A DNA stretch of 50,427 bases from Xylophilus sp. (GCA_009914555.1 WNDY01000034.1:1-50427); one strand, 5' to 3'. Positions 1 through 8,664 are shown, counted from the stretch's first letter. Program-made: numbers and translations. The notes: generated from the letters alone by a model not told the origin.

Positions 1-316
1 TGACCGTGGTAGCCAATACTGCTCGCGCGAGCACCGCGCCCTGTTGGAGCAATACGCTTTGATCGCCAGCATGAGTGCCAGAGGCAACTGCTACGACAAC
101 GCAGCAATGGAGAGTTGGAACCACAGTCTGAAGGTCGAGGCCATCCATGGTGAACACCTCGCCACACGGGAGCAGGCCAAGGCTCATGTGTTTGACTACA
201 TTGAGGTTGACTACAATCGGATCCGGCTGCACTCGACCCTGGGCTACCTCAGCCCAGAGCAGTACGAGCTGGCCAATGTCGCTTAGATAGGTGTCCGTAA
301 ATCAGGGGCAAGATCA
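1..316 (+). mobile_element. IS3-family element, right-hand part, cut by window edge
   Basis: The 3' end of an IS3-family insertion sequence. It carries the end of the transposase and about 30 bp of terminal DNA. The tip at 316 reads ...GGGGCAAGATCA, the complement of TGATCTTGCCCC, which begins the inverted copy at 50002; IS3 elements characteristically have TG...CA ends. After 316 the sequence is unrelated to that next to the other copy, which fixes the boundary. The target-site duplication cannot be checked because the other end lies outside the window. Confidence 0.85.
2..286 (+). CDS. IS3-family transposase (OrfB) C-terminus, partial
   Basis: C-terminal part of a DDE transposase with an rve-type integrase core; the N-terminus lies outside the window. 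The first codon (2-4) is the second catalytic Asp in the motif DRGSQYCS. The catalytic Glu follows after 35 residues in [12 protein letters not shown], the DD(35)E spacing of the IS3 family. The C-terminal block [20 protein letters not shown] is complete. This copy looks functional as far as it can be seen, unlike the copy at the right end, which lacks that Asp and five residues of this block. Confidence 0.9.
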   Translation, partial: DRGSQYCSREHRALLEQYALIASMSARGNCYDNAAMESWNHSLKVEAIHGEHLATREQAKAHVFDYIEVDYNRIRLHSTLGYLSPEQYELANVA

Positions 317-396
317 GTCGGCAGCAGCGCATCGGCGGCGGCATGCGCGCCGAGCGGCCCGGCGGCCAGCGCGGCAAGCAGGCGGCGGCGGTCCAT
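283..396 (-). pseudogene. exported protein N-terminus truncated by IS insertion
   Basis: The first 26 codons of a minus-strand gene (starting MDRRRLLAALAAGPL, then GAHAAADALLP) lie in genomic DNA. The frame then runs into the IS at 316 and stops at 283-285. The stretch looks like an N-terminal signal peptide: charged Arg cluster, Leu/Ala core, AHA-type cleavage region. It would suit a periplasmic binding protein of the Bug/TctC type, but too little is left to name it. The rest of the gene is not in the window. Confidence 0.6.
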
Positions 397-456
397 GTCA
401 GCGGTCCACGGCGGCGTGCGCGGCCGGCAGTGCGTGGGCGGGGATGGCTGGGCGGA

Positions 457-517
457 TATACCCCCGGGGATAGCCTCCTTGCGGGCTCATTTTTCGCCTG
501 CTGTGAGCATATACCCC
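457..517 (+). repeat. paired TATACCCC element, copy A
   Basis: Two directly repeated boxes, TATACCCCC at 457 and TATACCCC at 510, with starts 53 bp apart. The first box continues into CGGGGATA, making a short palindrome. The interior is not conserved with other copies. It lies upstream of the truncated signal-peptide gene. Seven further copies are annotated below; the family is described in the findings. Confidence 0.7.
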
Positions 518-526
518 TACCCCTGC

Positions 527-731
527 CCTCTCCCGCATGCGGGAGAGGAGCCACGCGGGTAGCGCATCTCAGTTATCCATGGCGCTGCGCGCCACCCGCA
601 GCGCATGAAACCGGCGCGGCCCAGGCGCGGGCAGCCGCGCAAGGGCCGCCCCGCCGCGCTGGCTGCGTCCCCCTGCCCGCATTGCGCCGCCATGCAAGAG
701 CGGGGGGAAGGCGCGAAGCGCCTCAGGGGGG
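527..731. repeat. intergenic REP-like sequences (gap 397-743)
   Basis: Covers most of the 347-bp gap before the first complete gene. At 527-548 there is a perfect 22-bp palindrome (CCTCTCCCGCA and its complement), the common CTCTCCC...GGGAGAG intergenic hairpin. At 701-731 a G-rich block (GGGGGGAAGGCGCG, then AAGCGCCTCAGGGGGG) contains the hairpin AGGCGC-GAA-GCGCCT and resembles a repeat widespread at gene ends in Comamonadaceae. It sits 13 bp past the stop of the gene ending at 744 and may act in transcript termination. No credible coding sequence was seen in the gap. Confidence 0.6.
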
Positions 732-743
732 TGTTGTTTCATT

Positions 744-1856
744 TCAAGCCCGGGCCGAGGCGATGCGGTAGCGGAAGGTGTCCGGGTCCAGCGGGTCGAG
801 GCGGCCGGCGGCGGTCTCGGCGTGCGGGTACATGAAGTAGCCCACCGGCGCCTGGGCCTGCGCGCCGGGCAGCGCGATGTCGTGGCCGGTGTTGTAGGCG
901 ATCCAGTTGCCTTCCCAGGCGCCGAACAGCAGCGCGCGGGCGGCGCGCACGCGCGGGTCGGCCGGGTCGGTGCCGCCTTTCTCCTCTTCGAGGACGACCT
1001 TGCGCACGTCGGCCGGGTCCACCGGGATCCAGCCGTGGCCGGCCGCGTAGAAGTCGGCGCGGCAGTGCTGGGCGCGGGTGATGTCGCCGCTCTTGCCCAG
1101 GCTCTTGAAGCCGCGGGCCGAATCGTCCACGCGCACGCCGTAGACGTCGCGCGCCGGCACGCCCGAGGCGCGCGCGAGCGCGACGAACAGACCGTTCAGG
1201 TCGGCGCACTTGCCGCCGAGGTTGCCGGTAGTCAGCAGGTACTTCACGTCGCCGGTGCCGCAGCCGCGCACGCTGCCTTCGCGGCGGCAGTTGGCGACGA
1301 TCGAGTCGTAGATCGCGCGCGACTTGCCGATGGCGTCGGCCGGGCGGCCGGCCTCGCGCTGGATGCGGTCGGCCGTTTCGCGCACGATGCCGTCGAGCGG
1401 GGCGAGCGAGGTCGGCTGCAGATAGGGCCGCAGCTGCGCGGCCGGCAGGTCGTTGCGGGCCGAGGGCGCCGCGGCGAGGTCGGCGCTGCGGTCGCGCGTG
1501 GCGACGCGGCTGACCAGCGTGGCCCGGTGCGGCGCGGCGGGATCGTCCCATTCGACGGCGAGCAGGCGCGCGTCCTGGCCGGGGGCCTGCACGATCTCCG
1601 CGCGGCGTGCGCCGGGCGCGTCGAAGCGGGTGGAGAGCGTGCGCTGGTAGCCGGGCAGCTCGGCCAGCGGCACCGGCAGCCAGGCGCGGGCGGTGCCGCC
1701 GCGCTCGGCCAGGTCGACGGTGGTGGTCACTTCGTGCACCTGCCAGCCGTCGCCGGCCAGTTCGTCGGCGGCGCGGCGGGCGGCCCGGGCCGGCAGGCCG
1801 GCGGCCAGAGGCAGTGCGGCGGCAGTCTGGAGAAGGATGCGGCGTTGGTGGTTCAT
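744..1856 (-). CDS. exported transglutaminase-like protein
   Basis: 370-aa protein with an N-terminal signal peptide carrying an Arg pair (MNHQRRILLQ followed by a Leu/Ala-rich stretch), so probably periplasmic. The C-terminal half is a transglutaminase-like cysteine-protease fold. The candidate nucleophile is the Cys in LGGKCADLNGLFVALAR (about residue 218). The His lies in RAQHCRADFY and the Asp in GWIPVDPAD. Such domains hydrolyse or rearrange amide bonds; the substrate is unknown. The start was chosen at the signal peptide; the reading frame is open further upstream to 1961 but that part runs into the selD start. It is divergent from selD with an 89-bp gap. Confidence 0.8.
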   Translation of the reverse strand: MNHQRRILLQTAAALPLAAGLPARAARRAADELAGDGWQVHEVTTTVDLAERGGTARAWLPVPLAELPGYQRTLSTRFDAPGARRAEIVQAPGQDARLLAVEWDDPAAPHRATLVSRVATRDRSADLAAAPSARNDLPAAQLRPYLQPTSLAPLDGIVRETADRIQREAGRPADAIGKSRAIYDSIVANCRREGSVRGCGTGDVKYLLTTGNLGGKCADLNGLFVALARASGVPARDVYGVRVDDSARGFKSLGKSGDITRAQHCRADFYAAGHGWIPVDPADVRKVVLEEEKGGTDPADPRVRAARALLFGAWEGNWIAYNTGHDIALPGAQAQAPVGYFMYPHAETAAGRLDPLDPDTFRYRIASARA

Positions 1857-1945
1857 GGTGGGCTCGGCAGAAGGTGAAAGCGAAGTTGTCAGCCCCCAAG
1901 GATAATTCCCTGTCCCGGCTTCTGCCCGCACTGGAGCATTCCCGC

Positions 1946-3019
1946 ATGACGACGACAACACCCCCCTCCTCCCCCACCGCCATCCCGCGCCTCACCTCCC
2001 TCTCGCACGGCGGCGGCTGCGGCTGCAAGATCGCGCCGGGCGTGCTGTCGGACCTGCTCTCGCGCAGCGCGCTGCCCCGGCAGTTCTTCCCCGACCTGCT
2101 GGTGGGCACCGAGACGGCCGACGACGCGGCCGTCTACCGCATCAACGACCGCCAGGCCATCGTCGCGACCACCGACTTCTTCATGCCGATCGTGGACGAT
2201 CCCTACGACTTCGGCCGCATCGCCGCGACCAATGCGCTGTCGGACATCTACGCCATGGGCGGGCGGCCGCTGCTGGCGCTGGCTATCGTCGGCATGCCGA
2301 TCAACGTGCTGCCGCCCGAGACCATCGCGCGCATCCTCGAAGGCGGCGAGTCGGTCTGCCGCGACGCCGGCATTCCGCTGGCGGGCGGGCATTCGATCGA
2401 TTCGGTGGAACCCATCTACGGCCTGGTCGGCATCGGCCTGGTGGATCCGGCGCGGCTCAAGCGCAATGCCGGCGCGCAGGCCGGCGACGTGCTGGTGCTG
2501 GGCAAGCCGCTCGGCGTGGGCATCCTCTCGGCCGCGCTCAAGAAGAACCTGCTCGACGACGCCGGCTATGCCGCGATGGTGGCCGCGACCACCCAACTCA
2601 ACCGCCCGGGCACCGATCTCGCGGAACTGGAGGCGGTGCACGCGCTGACCGACGTGACCGGCTTCGGCCTGCTGGGCCATGCGCTGGAGCTGGCGCGCGG
2701 CGCGGGCCTGACCGCGCGCATCGACGCGCAGGCGCTGCGCCTGCTGCCGGGCGTGCGCGCCTTCGCCGGACAGGGCATCGTGACCGGCGCGTCGGGCCGC
2801 AACTGGGCGTCGTACGGTGGGCAGATCGAACTCGCCCCGGGCGTGGACGCAGCCACGCGCGCGGTGCTGACCGATCCGCAGACCTCGGGCGGGCTGCTGG
2901 TCTCGGTCGCGCCCGAGGCCGTCGGCCCGGTGCTGGACCTGTTCACGCGCCAGGGCTTCGCCGACGCCGCCGTCATCGGCCGCGTCGAAGCCGGCGCGGC
3001 CCGCGTGGTCGTGGACTGA
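1946..3019 (+). CDS. selD: selenide, water dikinase (selenophosphate synthase)
   Basis: 357-aa SelD, which makes selenophosphate from selenide and ATP. The N-terminal active-site loop LSHGGGCGCKIAPGVL has Cys rather than selenocysteine at the catalytic position. The ATP-binding regions (ETADDAAVYRI, TTDFFMPIVDDPYDFGRIAATNALSDIYAMGG) and the C-terminal DVTGFGLLGH and DPQTSGGLL motifs are present. Length is normal for the family. The start ATG follows CTGGAG. selU follows after 13 bp, so the visible use of selenophosphate is tRNA 2-selenouridine; no selA or selB is seen in this window. Confidence 0.96.
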   Translation: MTTTTPPSSPTAIPRLTSLSHGGGCGCKIAPGVLSDLLSRSALPRQFFPDLLVGTETADDAAVYRINDRQAIVATTDFFMPIVDDPYDFGRIAATNALSDIYAMGGRPLLALAIVGMPINVLPPETIARILEGGESVCRDAGIPLAGGHSIDSVEPIYGLVGIGLVDPARLKRNAGAQAGDVLVLGKPLGVGILSAALKKNLLDDAGYAAMVAATTQLNRPGTDLAELEAVHALTDVTGFGLLGHALELARGAGLTARIDAQALRLLPGVRAFAGQGIVTGASGRNWASYGGQIELAPGVDAATRAVLTDPQTSGGLLVSVAPEAVGPVLDLFTRQGFADAAVIGRVEAGAARVVVD

Positions 3020-3032
3020 GACCCTCCGGCCG

Positions 3033-4079
3033 ATGCGCAGCCACCAGGCCGAGGTAGGCGACCGCCACGCCTGCGACGCCATCATCGACGCGCGCTCGCC
3101 GTCCGAATTCGCGCTCGACCACATCCCGGGCGCCATCAACCTGCCGGTGCTCGACGACGCCGAGCGCGCCATCGTCGGCACGCTCTACGCGCAGGAGAGC
3201 GCCTTCGAGGGCCGCCGCGTGGGCGCCGGGCTGGTCGCGGCCAACCTCGCGCGGCACCTGGGCGGCTACCTGGCCGACAAGCCCAAAGGCTGGCGGCCTT
3301 TGGTCTACTGCTGGCGCGGCGGGCTGCGCAGCGGCGTGATGGTCTACTGGCTGCGCCAGGTCGGCTGGGACGCGCACCAGCTCGTGGGCGGCTACAAGCG
3401 CTGGCGCGGCCATGTGATCGAGCGCATCGAGACGCTTTCGCCGCGGCTGCCGCTGACCGTGATCGCCGGCCCGACCGGCAGCGCCAAGACCCGCGTGCTC
3501 CAGGCGCTGGAGCGCCACGGCGCGCAGGTGCTGGACCTGGAGGCCTGCGCCAGCCACAAGGGCTCGGTGCTCGGCGCGCTGCCCGGCGTGGCCCAGCCGT
3601 CGCAAAAAGGCTTCGAGACCCGCATCGCCGAGGTGCTGAAGCGGCTGGACCCGGCGCGCCCGGTGTTCGTCGAGGCCGAAAGCCGCAAGATCGGCCAGCT
3701 TGCCGTGCCACTGCCGCTGCTGGCCCGCCTGCGCGCCAGCCCGGTCATCGAGATCGACGCGGCCCCGCCGCAGCGGCTGGCCTACCTGCTGCGCGACTAT
3801 GCCTACCTGGGCAGCGACCGGCCCGCGCTGGCCGCTTCGCTGGCCCGGCTGCGCGAGCTGCACAGCAACGCCACGATCGCGCGGTGGCAGGGCTGGGCCG
3901 AGGCCGGCGCGCTGCCGGTGCTGTTCGAGGAGCTGGTCCGCCTGCACTACGACCCGCTCTACGCCCGCTCGCAGCGCACCCATTTCTTCGCCTGGGACCA
4001 GCGGCGGCGGGTCGCGGCCGGACATCTGGACGACGACGGCATCGACGCGCTGGCGCAGCGCATCCTGGCGGCTTCCTAG
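3033..4079 (+). CDS. selU: tRNA 2-selenouridine synthase
   Basis: 348-aa SelU/MnmH, which converts wobble 2-thiouridine to 2-selenouridine through a geranylated intermediate, using selenophosphate from SelD. The N-terminal rhodanese domain (IIDARSPSEFALDHIPGA) has its catalytic Cys in VYCWRGGLRSG. A P-loop follows (AGPTGSAKT, Ala where Gly is usual in GSGKT). The C-terminal part is rich in Arg and Leu, as usual for this family. It is the second gene of an apparent selD-selU-methyltransferase operon. Confidence 0.94.
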   Translation: MRSHQAEVGDRHACDAIIDARSPSEFALDHIPGAINLPVLDDAERAIVGTLYAQESAFEGRRVGAGLVAANLARHLGGYLADKPKGWRPLVYCWRGGLRSGVMVYWLRQVGWDAHQLVGGYKRWRGHVIERIETLSPRLPLTVIAGPTGSAKTRVLQALERHGAQVLDLEACASHKGSVLGALPGVAQPSQKGFETRIAEVLKRLDPARPVFVEAESRKIGQLAVPLPLLARLRASPVIEIDAAPPQRLAYLLRDYAYLGSDRPALAASLARLRELHSNATIARWQGWAEAGALPVLFEELVRLHYDPLYARSQRTHFFAWDQRRRVAAGHLDDDGIDALAQRILAAS

Positions 4080-4089
4080 AATCGGCGCA

Positions 4090-5661
4090 ATGGAAGAACA
4101 CGTACTGTCCGCGCCCGCGGCAGGCCCCGGAAGGAAGAAGCCCCGCGCGAAAAAGGCGTCGGAAGACACCCACTCCCTGCTGGAGCGCGCCGACCAGCTG
4201 CGGCGCGGGCTGTCGCAGACGATCGACGGCCGGCACAAATCCACCCTCGGCCAGTTCATGACGCCGGCGCCCGTCGCCCGGTTCATGGCGGCGATGTTTC
4301 CACCGGGCAGCAGCGCCGGGGAATGCCGGCTGCTCGACGCCGGCGCCGGCCTGGGCGCGCTGACCTGCGCCTTCCTCGACCGCTGGCGCGCCGGCGGCTT
4401 CGGCTTCGCGCGCGTCGAGGCCACGGCCTGCGAAGTCGACGACCGCCTGCGCGACCACCTCGCCGCGAGCCTTTCCCAGTACGCCGATCCGGCGCGCCTC
4501 GCCATCGACGTGCGGGGCGGCGATTTCATCCTCGATGCGGCCGCAGTCTTCACCGACGGCCGCGCCCGGCGCACCCACACCCACGCCATCCTCAACCCGC
4601 CCTACCGCAAGCTCGGCGCCAAGAGCGCGCACCGCCTGGCGCTGCGGCAGGCGGGCATCGAGACGGTCAACCTCTACACCGCCTTCGTCGCGCTGGCCGT
4701 GGAGCTGATGGCGCCCGGCGGCCTGGTGGTCGCGATCATCCCGCGCTCGTTCTGCAACGGCACCTACCACCGCCCGTTCCGCGAGCATCTCCTGGCGCGC
4801 TGCGCGCTGCGGGCCGTGCACCTGTTCCATTCGCGCTCCCAGGCCTTCAGCGACGACGAGGTGCTGCAGGAGAACGTCATCGTGCTGCTGGAGCGCGGCG
4901 GCGCGCAGGGGCCGGTGGCGGTCACCACCTCCACCGACGACCGCTTCGCCGACCTGGCGGCGGCCGAGCACCCGTTCGAGCGCATCGTGTTCCCGGACGA
5001 TGCGCAGCGCTTCATCCACGTGCCGACCTCGGCGCAGGCCACCGAGCTGGAGCAGGCCGCGGGCGTGCAGTCGTCGCTGGCCGACATCGGCGTACAGGTC
5101 TCCACCGGCCCGGTGGTCGACTTCCGGTTGAAGGAGCACCTGCGCGCGCAGCCCGGGCCGGGGAGCGCGCCGCTGCTGTACCCGCAGCATTTCGCCGGCC
5201 GGCGCGTGGCCTGGCCGGGCGGCGGCGCGAAAAAGCCCCTTGCGATCGAGGTGAACGAGGCCACGCGCCGCTGGCTGATGCCTGCCGGCTTCTACTGCGT
5301 CGTGCGCCGGCTCTCGTCGAAGGAGGAAAAACGCCGCGTCGTGGCCCACGGGGTCCGCCCCGGCGACTTCCCGCCCGGCACCGGGCTGCTGGGGTTCGAG
5401 AACCACGTCAACGTGTTCCACATCCAGCGCGGCGGGCTGCCCGAGGCCCTGGCCCACGGCCTGGCCGCGTACCTGAACACGACCGCGGTGGACGAGGCGT
5501 TCCGCCGCTTCAGCGGGCACACGCAGGTGAACGCTGGCGACCTGAAGGCGATGCGCTATCCGGCCCGCGATGTGCTGGAGGCTTTCGGCCGGTGGCTCAT
5601 CGCTTATCCGGATGCCACGCAGGAGGAGCTGGACGCGCGGTTCCGGGACAGCTGTCCCTGA
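4090..5661 (+). CDS. N6-adenine DNA methyltransferase, PstI/Eco57I-like, orphan
   Basis: 523-aa SAM-dependent DNA methyltransferase. STLGQFMTPAPVARFMA is motif X; LLDAGAGLGALTCAF is motif I (SAM binding); ILNPPYRKLG is the NPPY catalytic motif of N6-adenine enzymes. The C-terminal half would hold the target-recognition region (SGHTQVNAGDLKAMRYP). The architecture resembles the methylases of PstI/BsuBI-type restriction systems, but no endonuclease gene is adjacent: upstream is selU (10-bp gap) and downstream a convergent LysR gene. Base composition matches the neighbours. Alternatives are a solitary regulatory methylase or a relic of a restriction-modification pair. The target sequence cannot be read from the protein. 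Confidence 0.85.
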   Translation: MEEHVLSAPAAGPGRKKPRAKKASEDTHSLLERADQLRRGLSQTIDGRHKSTLGQFMTPAPVARFMAAMFPPGSSAGECRLLDAGAGLGALTCAFLDRWRAGGFGFARVEATACEVDDRLRDHLAASLSQYADPARLAIDVRGGDFILDAAAVFTDGRARRTHTHAILNPPYRKLGAKSAHRLALRQAGIETVNLYTAFVALAVELMAPGGLVVAIIPRSFCNGTYHRPFREHLLARCALRAVHLFHSRSQAFSDDEVLQENVIVLLERGGAQGPVAVTTSTDDRFADLAAAEHPFERIVFPDDAQRFIHVPTSAQATELEQAAGVQSSLADIGVQVSTGPVVDFRLKEHLRAQPGPGSAPLLYPQHFAGRRVAWPGGGAKKPLAIEVNEATRRWLMPAGFYCVVRRLSSKEEKRRVVAHGVRPGDFPPGTGLLGFENHVNVFHIQRGGLPEALAHGLAAYLNTTAVDEAFRRFSGHTQVNAGDLKAMRYPARDVLEAFGRWLIAYPDATQEELDARFRDSCP

Positions 5662-5683
5662 GCCGGGCGGCCGGCGGCCCTCT

Positions 5684-5744
5684 TATACCCCATACAGTAG
5701 TCCCGTAGAGCGTTTGCAACTCGCCCGCCATGGGCCTATACCCC
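5684..5744 (+). repeat. paired TATACCCC element, copy B
   Basis: Boxes TATACCCC at 5684 and TATACCCCCC at 5737 start 53 bp apart. The element fills the 84-bp gap between the convergent methyltransferase and LysR genes and ends one base before the LysR stop codon region. The text just before the second box, CCATGGGCC, recurs in copy F. Confidence 0.75.
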
Positions 5745-5745
5745 C

Positions 5746-6630
5746 CTAAAGCTCCACCAGTTCGCGCACCGCCTCCAGCAGCATGCCGCCCAGCCGCTCG
5801 GCCGGCGCGTCGTGCGCGGCCGGACTGCGGTGCAGGCCCAGCGCCATCGCCGGCAGCGCCGGCAGGCCGGCCGCCGCCGGGTCGAGCAGCTGCAGGTCGG
5901 CCGGCAGCCCGATGCGCGTGCGCAGCGTGAGCCCCAGCCCCGACGCGGTGGCCGCCCAGAGCGCGACCACGCTGGCGCTGCTGAACGCCTGCCGCCAGGC
6001 GATGCCCGCGCCGTCGAGCGCACCAGTGGCGATCTCGCGCAGCGGGCACGGCGCCTCCAGCAGCACCAGCGGCAGCGGCTCGCCGGGCGTCCAGGCCGGG
6101 GGCGCGCCGGCCGGGCCGATCCAGTGCAGCGGCAGCCGGGCGATCGGCTCGCCGCCGCCGGACCCGTCGCCGAAGGCGTCCCAAACCAGCGCCAGGTCCA
6201 GCGCGCCCTGGCCCACGGCCTCGCGCAGGTCGGCGCTGCGGGCCACGCGCACGTCGATGCGCACCTTGGGATGGGCGCGGGCGAAGCGGCCCAGCACGGC
6301 GGGCAGCAGCCGTTCGCCGAAGTCCTCCTGCAGCCCCAGCCGCACGCGGCCGGCCAGGTCGGCGCCGCGCAGCGCGGTCACGGCCTCGTCATTGAGGTCC
6401 AGCAGCCGCTGCGCGTAGGCCAGCAGCGTGTGGCCGGCCTCGGTCAGCGCCAGCCCGCGGCCGGCGCGCTGGAACAACGGCGTGCCGGCCTGGTCCTCCA
6501 GCTTGCGCAGTTGCGCGCTCACGGCCGAGGGCGAGCGGCCCAGCCGGTCGGCAGCGCGGGCATAGCTGCCCAGCGCCATGCCGGTGGCAAAGCTGCGCAG
6601 CACGTCGATGTCGAAATTCACCAGGCGCAT
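5746..6630 (-). CDS. LysR-family transcriptional regulator
   Basis: 294-aa LTTR. The N-terminal winged helix-turn-helix (FATGMALGSYARAADRLGRSPSAVSAQLRKLED) is followed by the two-lobed effector domain starting near VRLGLQEDFGERLLPAVL. It is divergent from the MFS exporter gene and probably controls it. I chose the ATG at 6630, preceded by AGGA; an in-frame ATG at 6639 is possible. Confidence 0.9.
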   Translation of the reverse strand: MRLVNFDIDVLRSFATGMALGSYARAADRLGRSPSAVSAQLRKLEDQAGTPLFQRAGRGLALTEAGHTLLAYAQRLLDLNDEAVTALRGADLAGRVRLGLQEDFGERLLPAVLGRFARAHPKVRIDVRVARSADLREAVGQGALDLALVWDAFGDGSGGGEPIARLPLHWIGPAGAPPAWTPGEPLPLVLLEAPCPLREIATGALDGAGIAWRQAFSSASVVALWAATASGLGLTLRTRIGLPADLQLLDPAAAGLPALPAMALGLHRSPAAHDAPAERLGGMLLEAVRELVEL

Positions 6631-6640
6631 GGCGATCATC

Positions 6641-6682
6641 CTGAAATCCCAAATGATTGGTTCGATATTTTCCGATTTTCAG
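6641..6682. promoter_or_regulatory. divergent promoter region with inverted repeat
   Basis: AT-rich patch in an otherwise GC-rich window, between the divergent LysR and MFS genes. CTGAAAT (6641-6647) and ATTTTCAG (6675-6682) form an imperfect inverted repeat around GATATTTT. This is the expected place for LysR binding and for both promoters. The individual -35/-10 boxes are not certain. Confidence 0.5.
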
Positions 6683-6714
6683 AATGGATGTGCATGCCCA
6701 CACTGCGGGCCACC

Positions 6715-7968
6715 ATGTCCAGCAGCCTCCCGCCATCCCTCGTCCGCCCCGTCCGCAGCCTGTCGCGCCACCACCGCTGGAAGGTGCTGGCGCTGGGCGT
6801 GGCGGCCAACGTCTGCTTCTCGGCCGCGATCAACGGCCTGCCGACCACCGCCGTCCTGGTGCGCGCGGCCTACGGGCTCGACACCGCCGCGCTCGGCCTG
6901 GTGCTCGGCCTCATGGGTCTGGGCGTGGCCATCGGTGAGCTGCCCTGGGGCGTGGCCACCGACCGCTGGGGCGACCGGCCGGTGCTGCTGGCCGGCCTCT
7001 GGACCACCGGCGCGGCGCTGGCGGCGATGGCGCTGTGGGTATCGCCGCAGGCCGGCCACGTGCCGGCGATGGGCCTGCTGGCGGCCGGCCTGCTGCTGGT
7101 CGGCGTGCTGGGCGGCAGCGTCAATGGCTCCAGCGGCCGCGCGGTGATGCTCTGGTTCGGCCCCGGCGAGCGCGGCCTGGCGATGAGCATCCGGCAGACC
7201 GCGATCCCGCTCGGCGGCGGGCTGGGCGCGCTGGTGCTGCCCGCGCTGGCGGCCCGGCACGGCTTTGCCGCGGTCTACGGCGTGCTGGCGCTGTCGTGCG
7301 CGCTCTGCGCGCTGCTGGCCTGGCGCTGGCTGCACGAGCCGCCCGTGGCGGCACCGGCGCCCGGCACGGCCGCGCAGGCGACGGAACCGGCCGGCCCGCC
7401 GGCGCTGCGCGATGCCGCGCTCTGGCGCCTGGTGCTGGCCACCGGGCTGCTGTGCGCGCCGCAGTGCGCGGTGCTGAGCTTCGGCACCGTGTTCCTGCAC
7501 GACGGCCTGGGCATCGCCGTGGGCACGGCCGCCGCGGCCATCGCGGTGCTGCAGGGCGGCGCGATCATGCTGCGCGTGTGGAGCGGCCACTGGACCGACC
7601 GCCGCGGCAACCGCCACGCCTACCTGCGGGCCTGCACGCTGCTGTCGGCGCTGCTGTTCATCGCGCTGGCGGCCAGCCCGTGCCTGGGCGCCGGCGGGGC
7701 GCTGGTGCTGCTGGTGGCGGCCGGCACCTGCGTGTCGGCCTGGCACGGCGTGGCCTTTGCCGAACTGGCGACGCGCGCCGGCGCGGCCCGGGTGGGCACG
7801 GCGCTGGGCATGGCCAACACGGCGGTGTTCGTGGGCTGCTTCCTCACGCCGGTGGCGATCGGGCAGGTGCTGCCGGCCGCGGGCTGGACGGCGGTGTGGC
7901 TGGGCGGGGCGGTGATCGCGGTGGCGGCGTTCATCCTGTTCGGTGCGCGGCGCAGTGCGGGGGTATAG
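6715..7968 (+). CDS. MFS transporter
   Basis: 417-aa major facilitator with about 12 hydrophobic segments. The loop between segments 2 and 3 carries a motif-A-like sequence (GVATDRWGDRPVLL). The substrate is unknown; the family resembles cyanate/aromatic or drug transporters. Upstream in-frame ATGs at 6688 and 6694 are alternative starts; none has a strong ribosome-binding site. The stop codon TAG (7966-7968) lies inside repeat copy C. Likely regulated by the divergent LysR gene. Confidence 0.85.
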   Translation: MSSSLPPSLVRPVRSLSRHHRWKVLALGVAANVCFSAAINGLPTTAVLVRAAYGLDTAALGLVLGLMGLGVAIGELPWGVATDRWGDRPVLLAGLWTTGAALAAMALWVSPQAGHVPAMGLLAAGLLLVGVLGGSVNGSSGRAVMLWFGPGERGLAMSIRQTAIPLGGGLGALVLPALAARHGFAAVYGVLALSCALCALLAWRWLHEPPVAAPAPGTAAQATEPAGPPALRDAALWRLVLATGLLCAPQCAVLSFGTVFLHDGLGIAVGTAAAAIAVLQGGAIMLRVWSGHWTDRRGNRHAYLRACTLLSALLFIALAASPCLGAGGALVLLVAAGTCVSAWHGVAFAELATRAGAARVGTALGMANTAVFVGCFLTPVAIGQVLPAAGWTAVWLGGAVIAVAAFILFGARRSAGV

Positions 7969-8020
7969 TTCTGGAGCGCGCGTCTTCAACCTACTGTGAG
8001 GCTACATCCCCGGGGGTATC
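7960..8020 (-). repeat. paired TATACCCC element, copy C (minus orientation)
   Basis: Read on the minus strand: GATACCCCCGGGGAT at 8020 and TATACCCCC at 7967, box starts 53 bp apart. It lies between two convergent genes (MFS and the Sel1 protein). The MFS stop codon is formed within the second box. This is the only copy in the window pointing leftward. Confidence 0.75.
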
Positions 8021-8053
8021 TGCCGGAATGAATCCGGCCCGCGACATGGGATG

Positions 8054-8614
8054 TCACCCGCGCGCGGAAGGAACCATTCCGGCCAGTTGCTGCTGCGCGA
8101 TCACATGGCCGTGCGCCGCCGCCTTGGCGATCCACATCAGCGCCAGGGCGTCGTGGTCGCCCTCCCCCCGGCCCGCCGCATGCAGCAAGCCCAGCCAGTG
8201 CATGGCATCCGCCTCGCCCTGCTCGGCCGCCTGCGCCAGGAAGTGGGCGGCGATAGAGTGTGTCGCCCCCCCGGTGTTGAAGGCGCCGGAGTCCCCGGTG
8301 CCCGGTTCACGGCCGTCCTGCTGCGCCCGGGCCTCTTCCAGCGTGGCCAGCGCGAACAGCGCGCCGGTCTCGGCCTGGGCCTGCGCATCGCCCTGGTCGG
8401 CCCGCACCAGCGCGAGCACCTCTGCGCTGTCCAACTCCAGCGTCACGGCCGGCCGCACCACCTCGAACGGCACCAGCGCCCGGCCCCGTCCGTCGTCCAG
8501 CCGGGGCACCAGACCCTCTTCGATGCGCCGCTGCCAGGTGCGCTTGCTGCGGCCGGTCAGCACCGCAGCCGTATCGAGGCTGACGGCGAACGGGAATCCG
8601 GGGGTGGAAGTCAT
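8054..8614 (-). CDS. Sel1-repeat protein with N-terminal HTH-like segment
   Basis: 186-aa protein. Residues 1-50 (DTAAVLTGRSKRTWQRRIEEG) resemble a MerR/excisionase-like helix-turn-helix. The C-terminal part carries one to two Sel1-type repeats (AAEQGEADAMHWLGLLHAAG, then DALALMWIAKAAAHGH), which mediate protein-protein contacts. No signal peptide, so cytoplasmic. It is divergent from pilA and its promoter region includes the putative PilR sites. No specific function is known to me. The start at 8614 avoids a longer upstream frame that would run into those sites. Confidence 0.7.
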   Translation of the reverse strand: MTSTPGFPFAVSLDTAAVLTGRSKRTWQRRIEEGLVPRLDDGRGRALVPFEVVRPAVTLELDSAEVLALVRADQGDAQAQAETGALFALATLEEARAQQDGREPGTGDSGAFNTGGATHSIAAHFLAQAAEQGEADAMHWLGLLHAAGRGEGDHDALALMWIAKAAAHGHVIAQQQLAGMVPSARG

Positions 8615-8664
8615 GCGCGGATTGTAGGAGCGCGGGCTGCGCGCAAGCGTCGCGGCCCGTGCAC

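Noticed and set aside
4090..5661. Complete PstI-like restriction-modification system
   Set aside because: No endonuclease gene adjacent; CTGCAG occurs freely in the window, so nothing indicates avoidance of that site.
457..8020. TATACCCC...GGGG boxes as CsoR-type copper operators
   Set aside because: The palindromic first boxes resemble CsoR sites, but the copies lie at convergent gene ends and inside genes, not in promoters, and the constant 53-bp second box is unexplained by that model.
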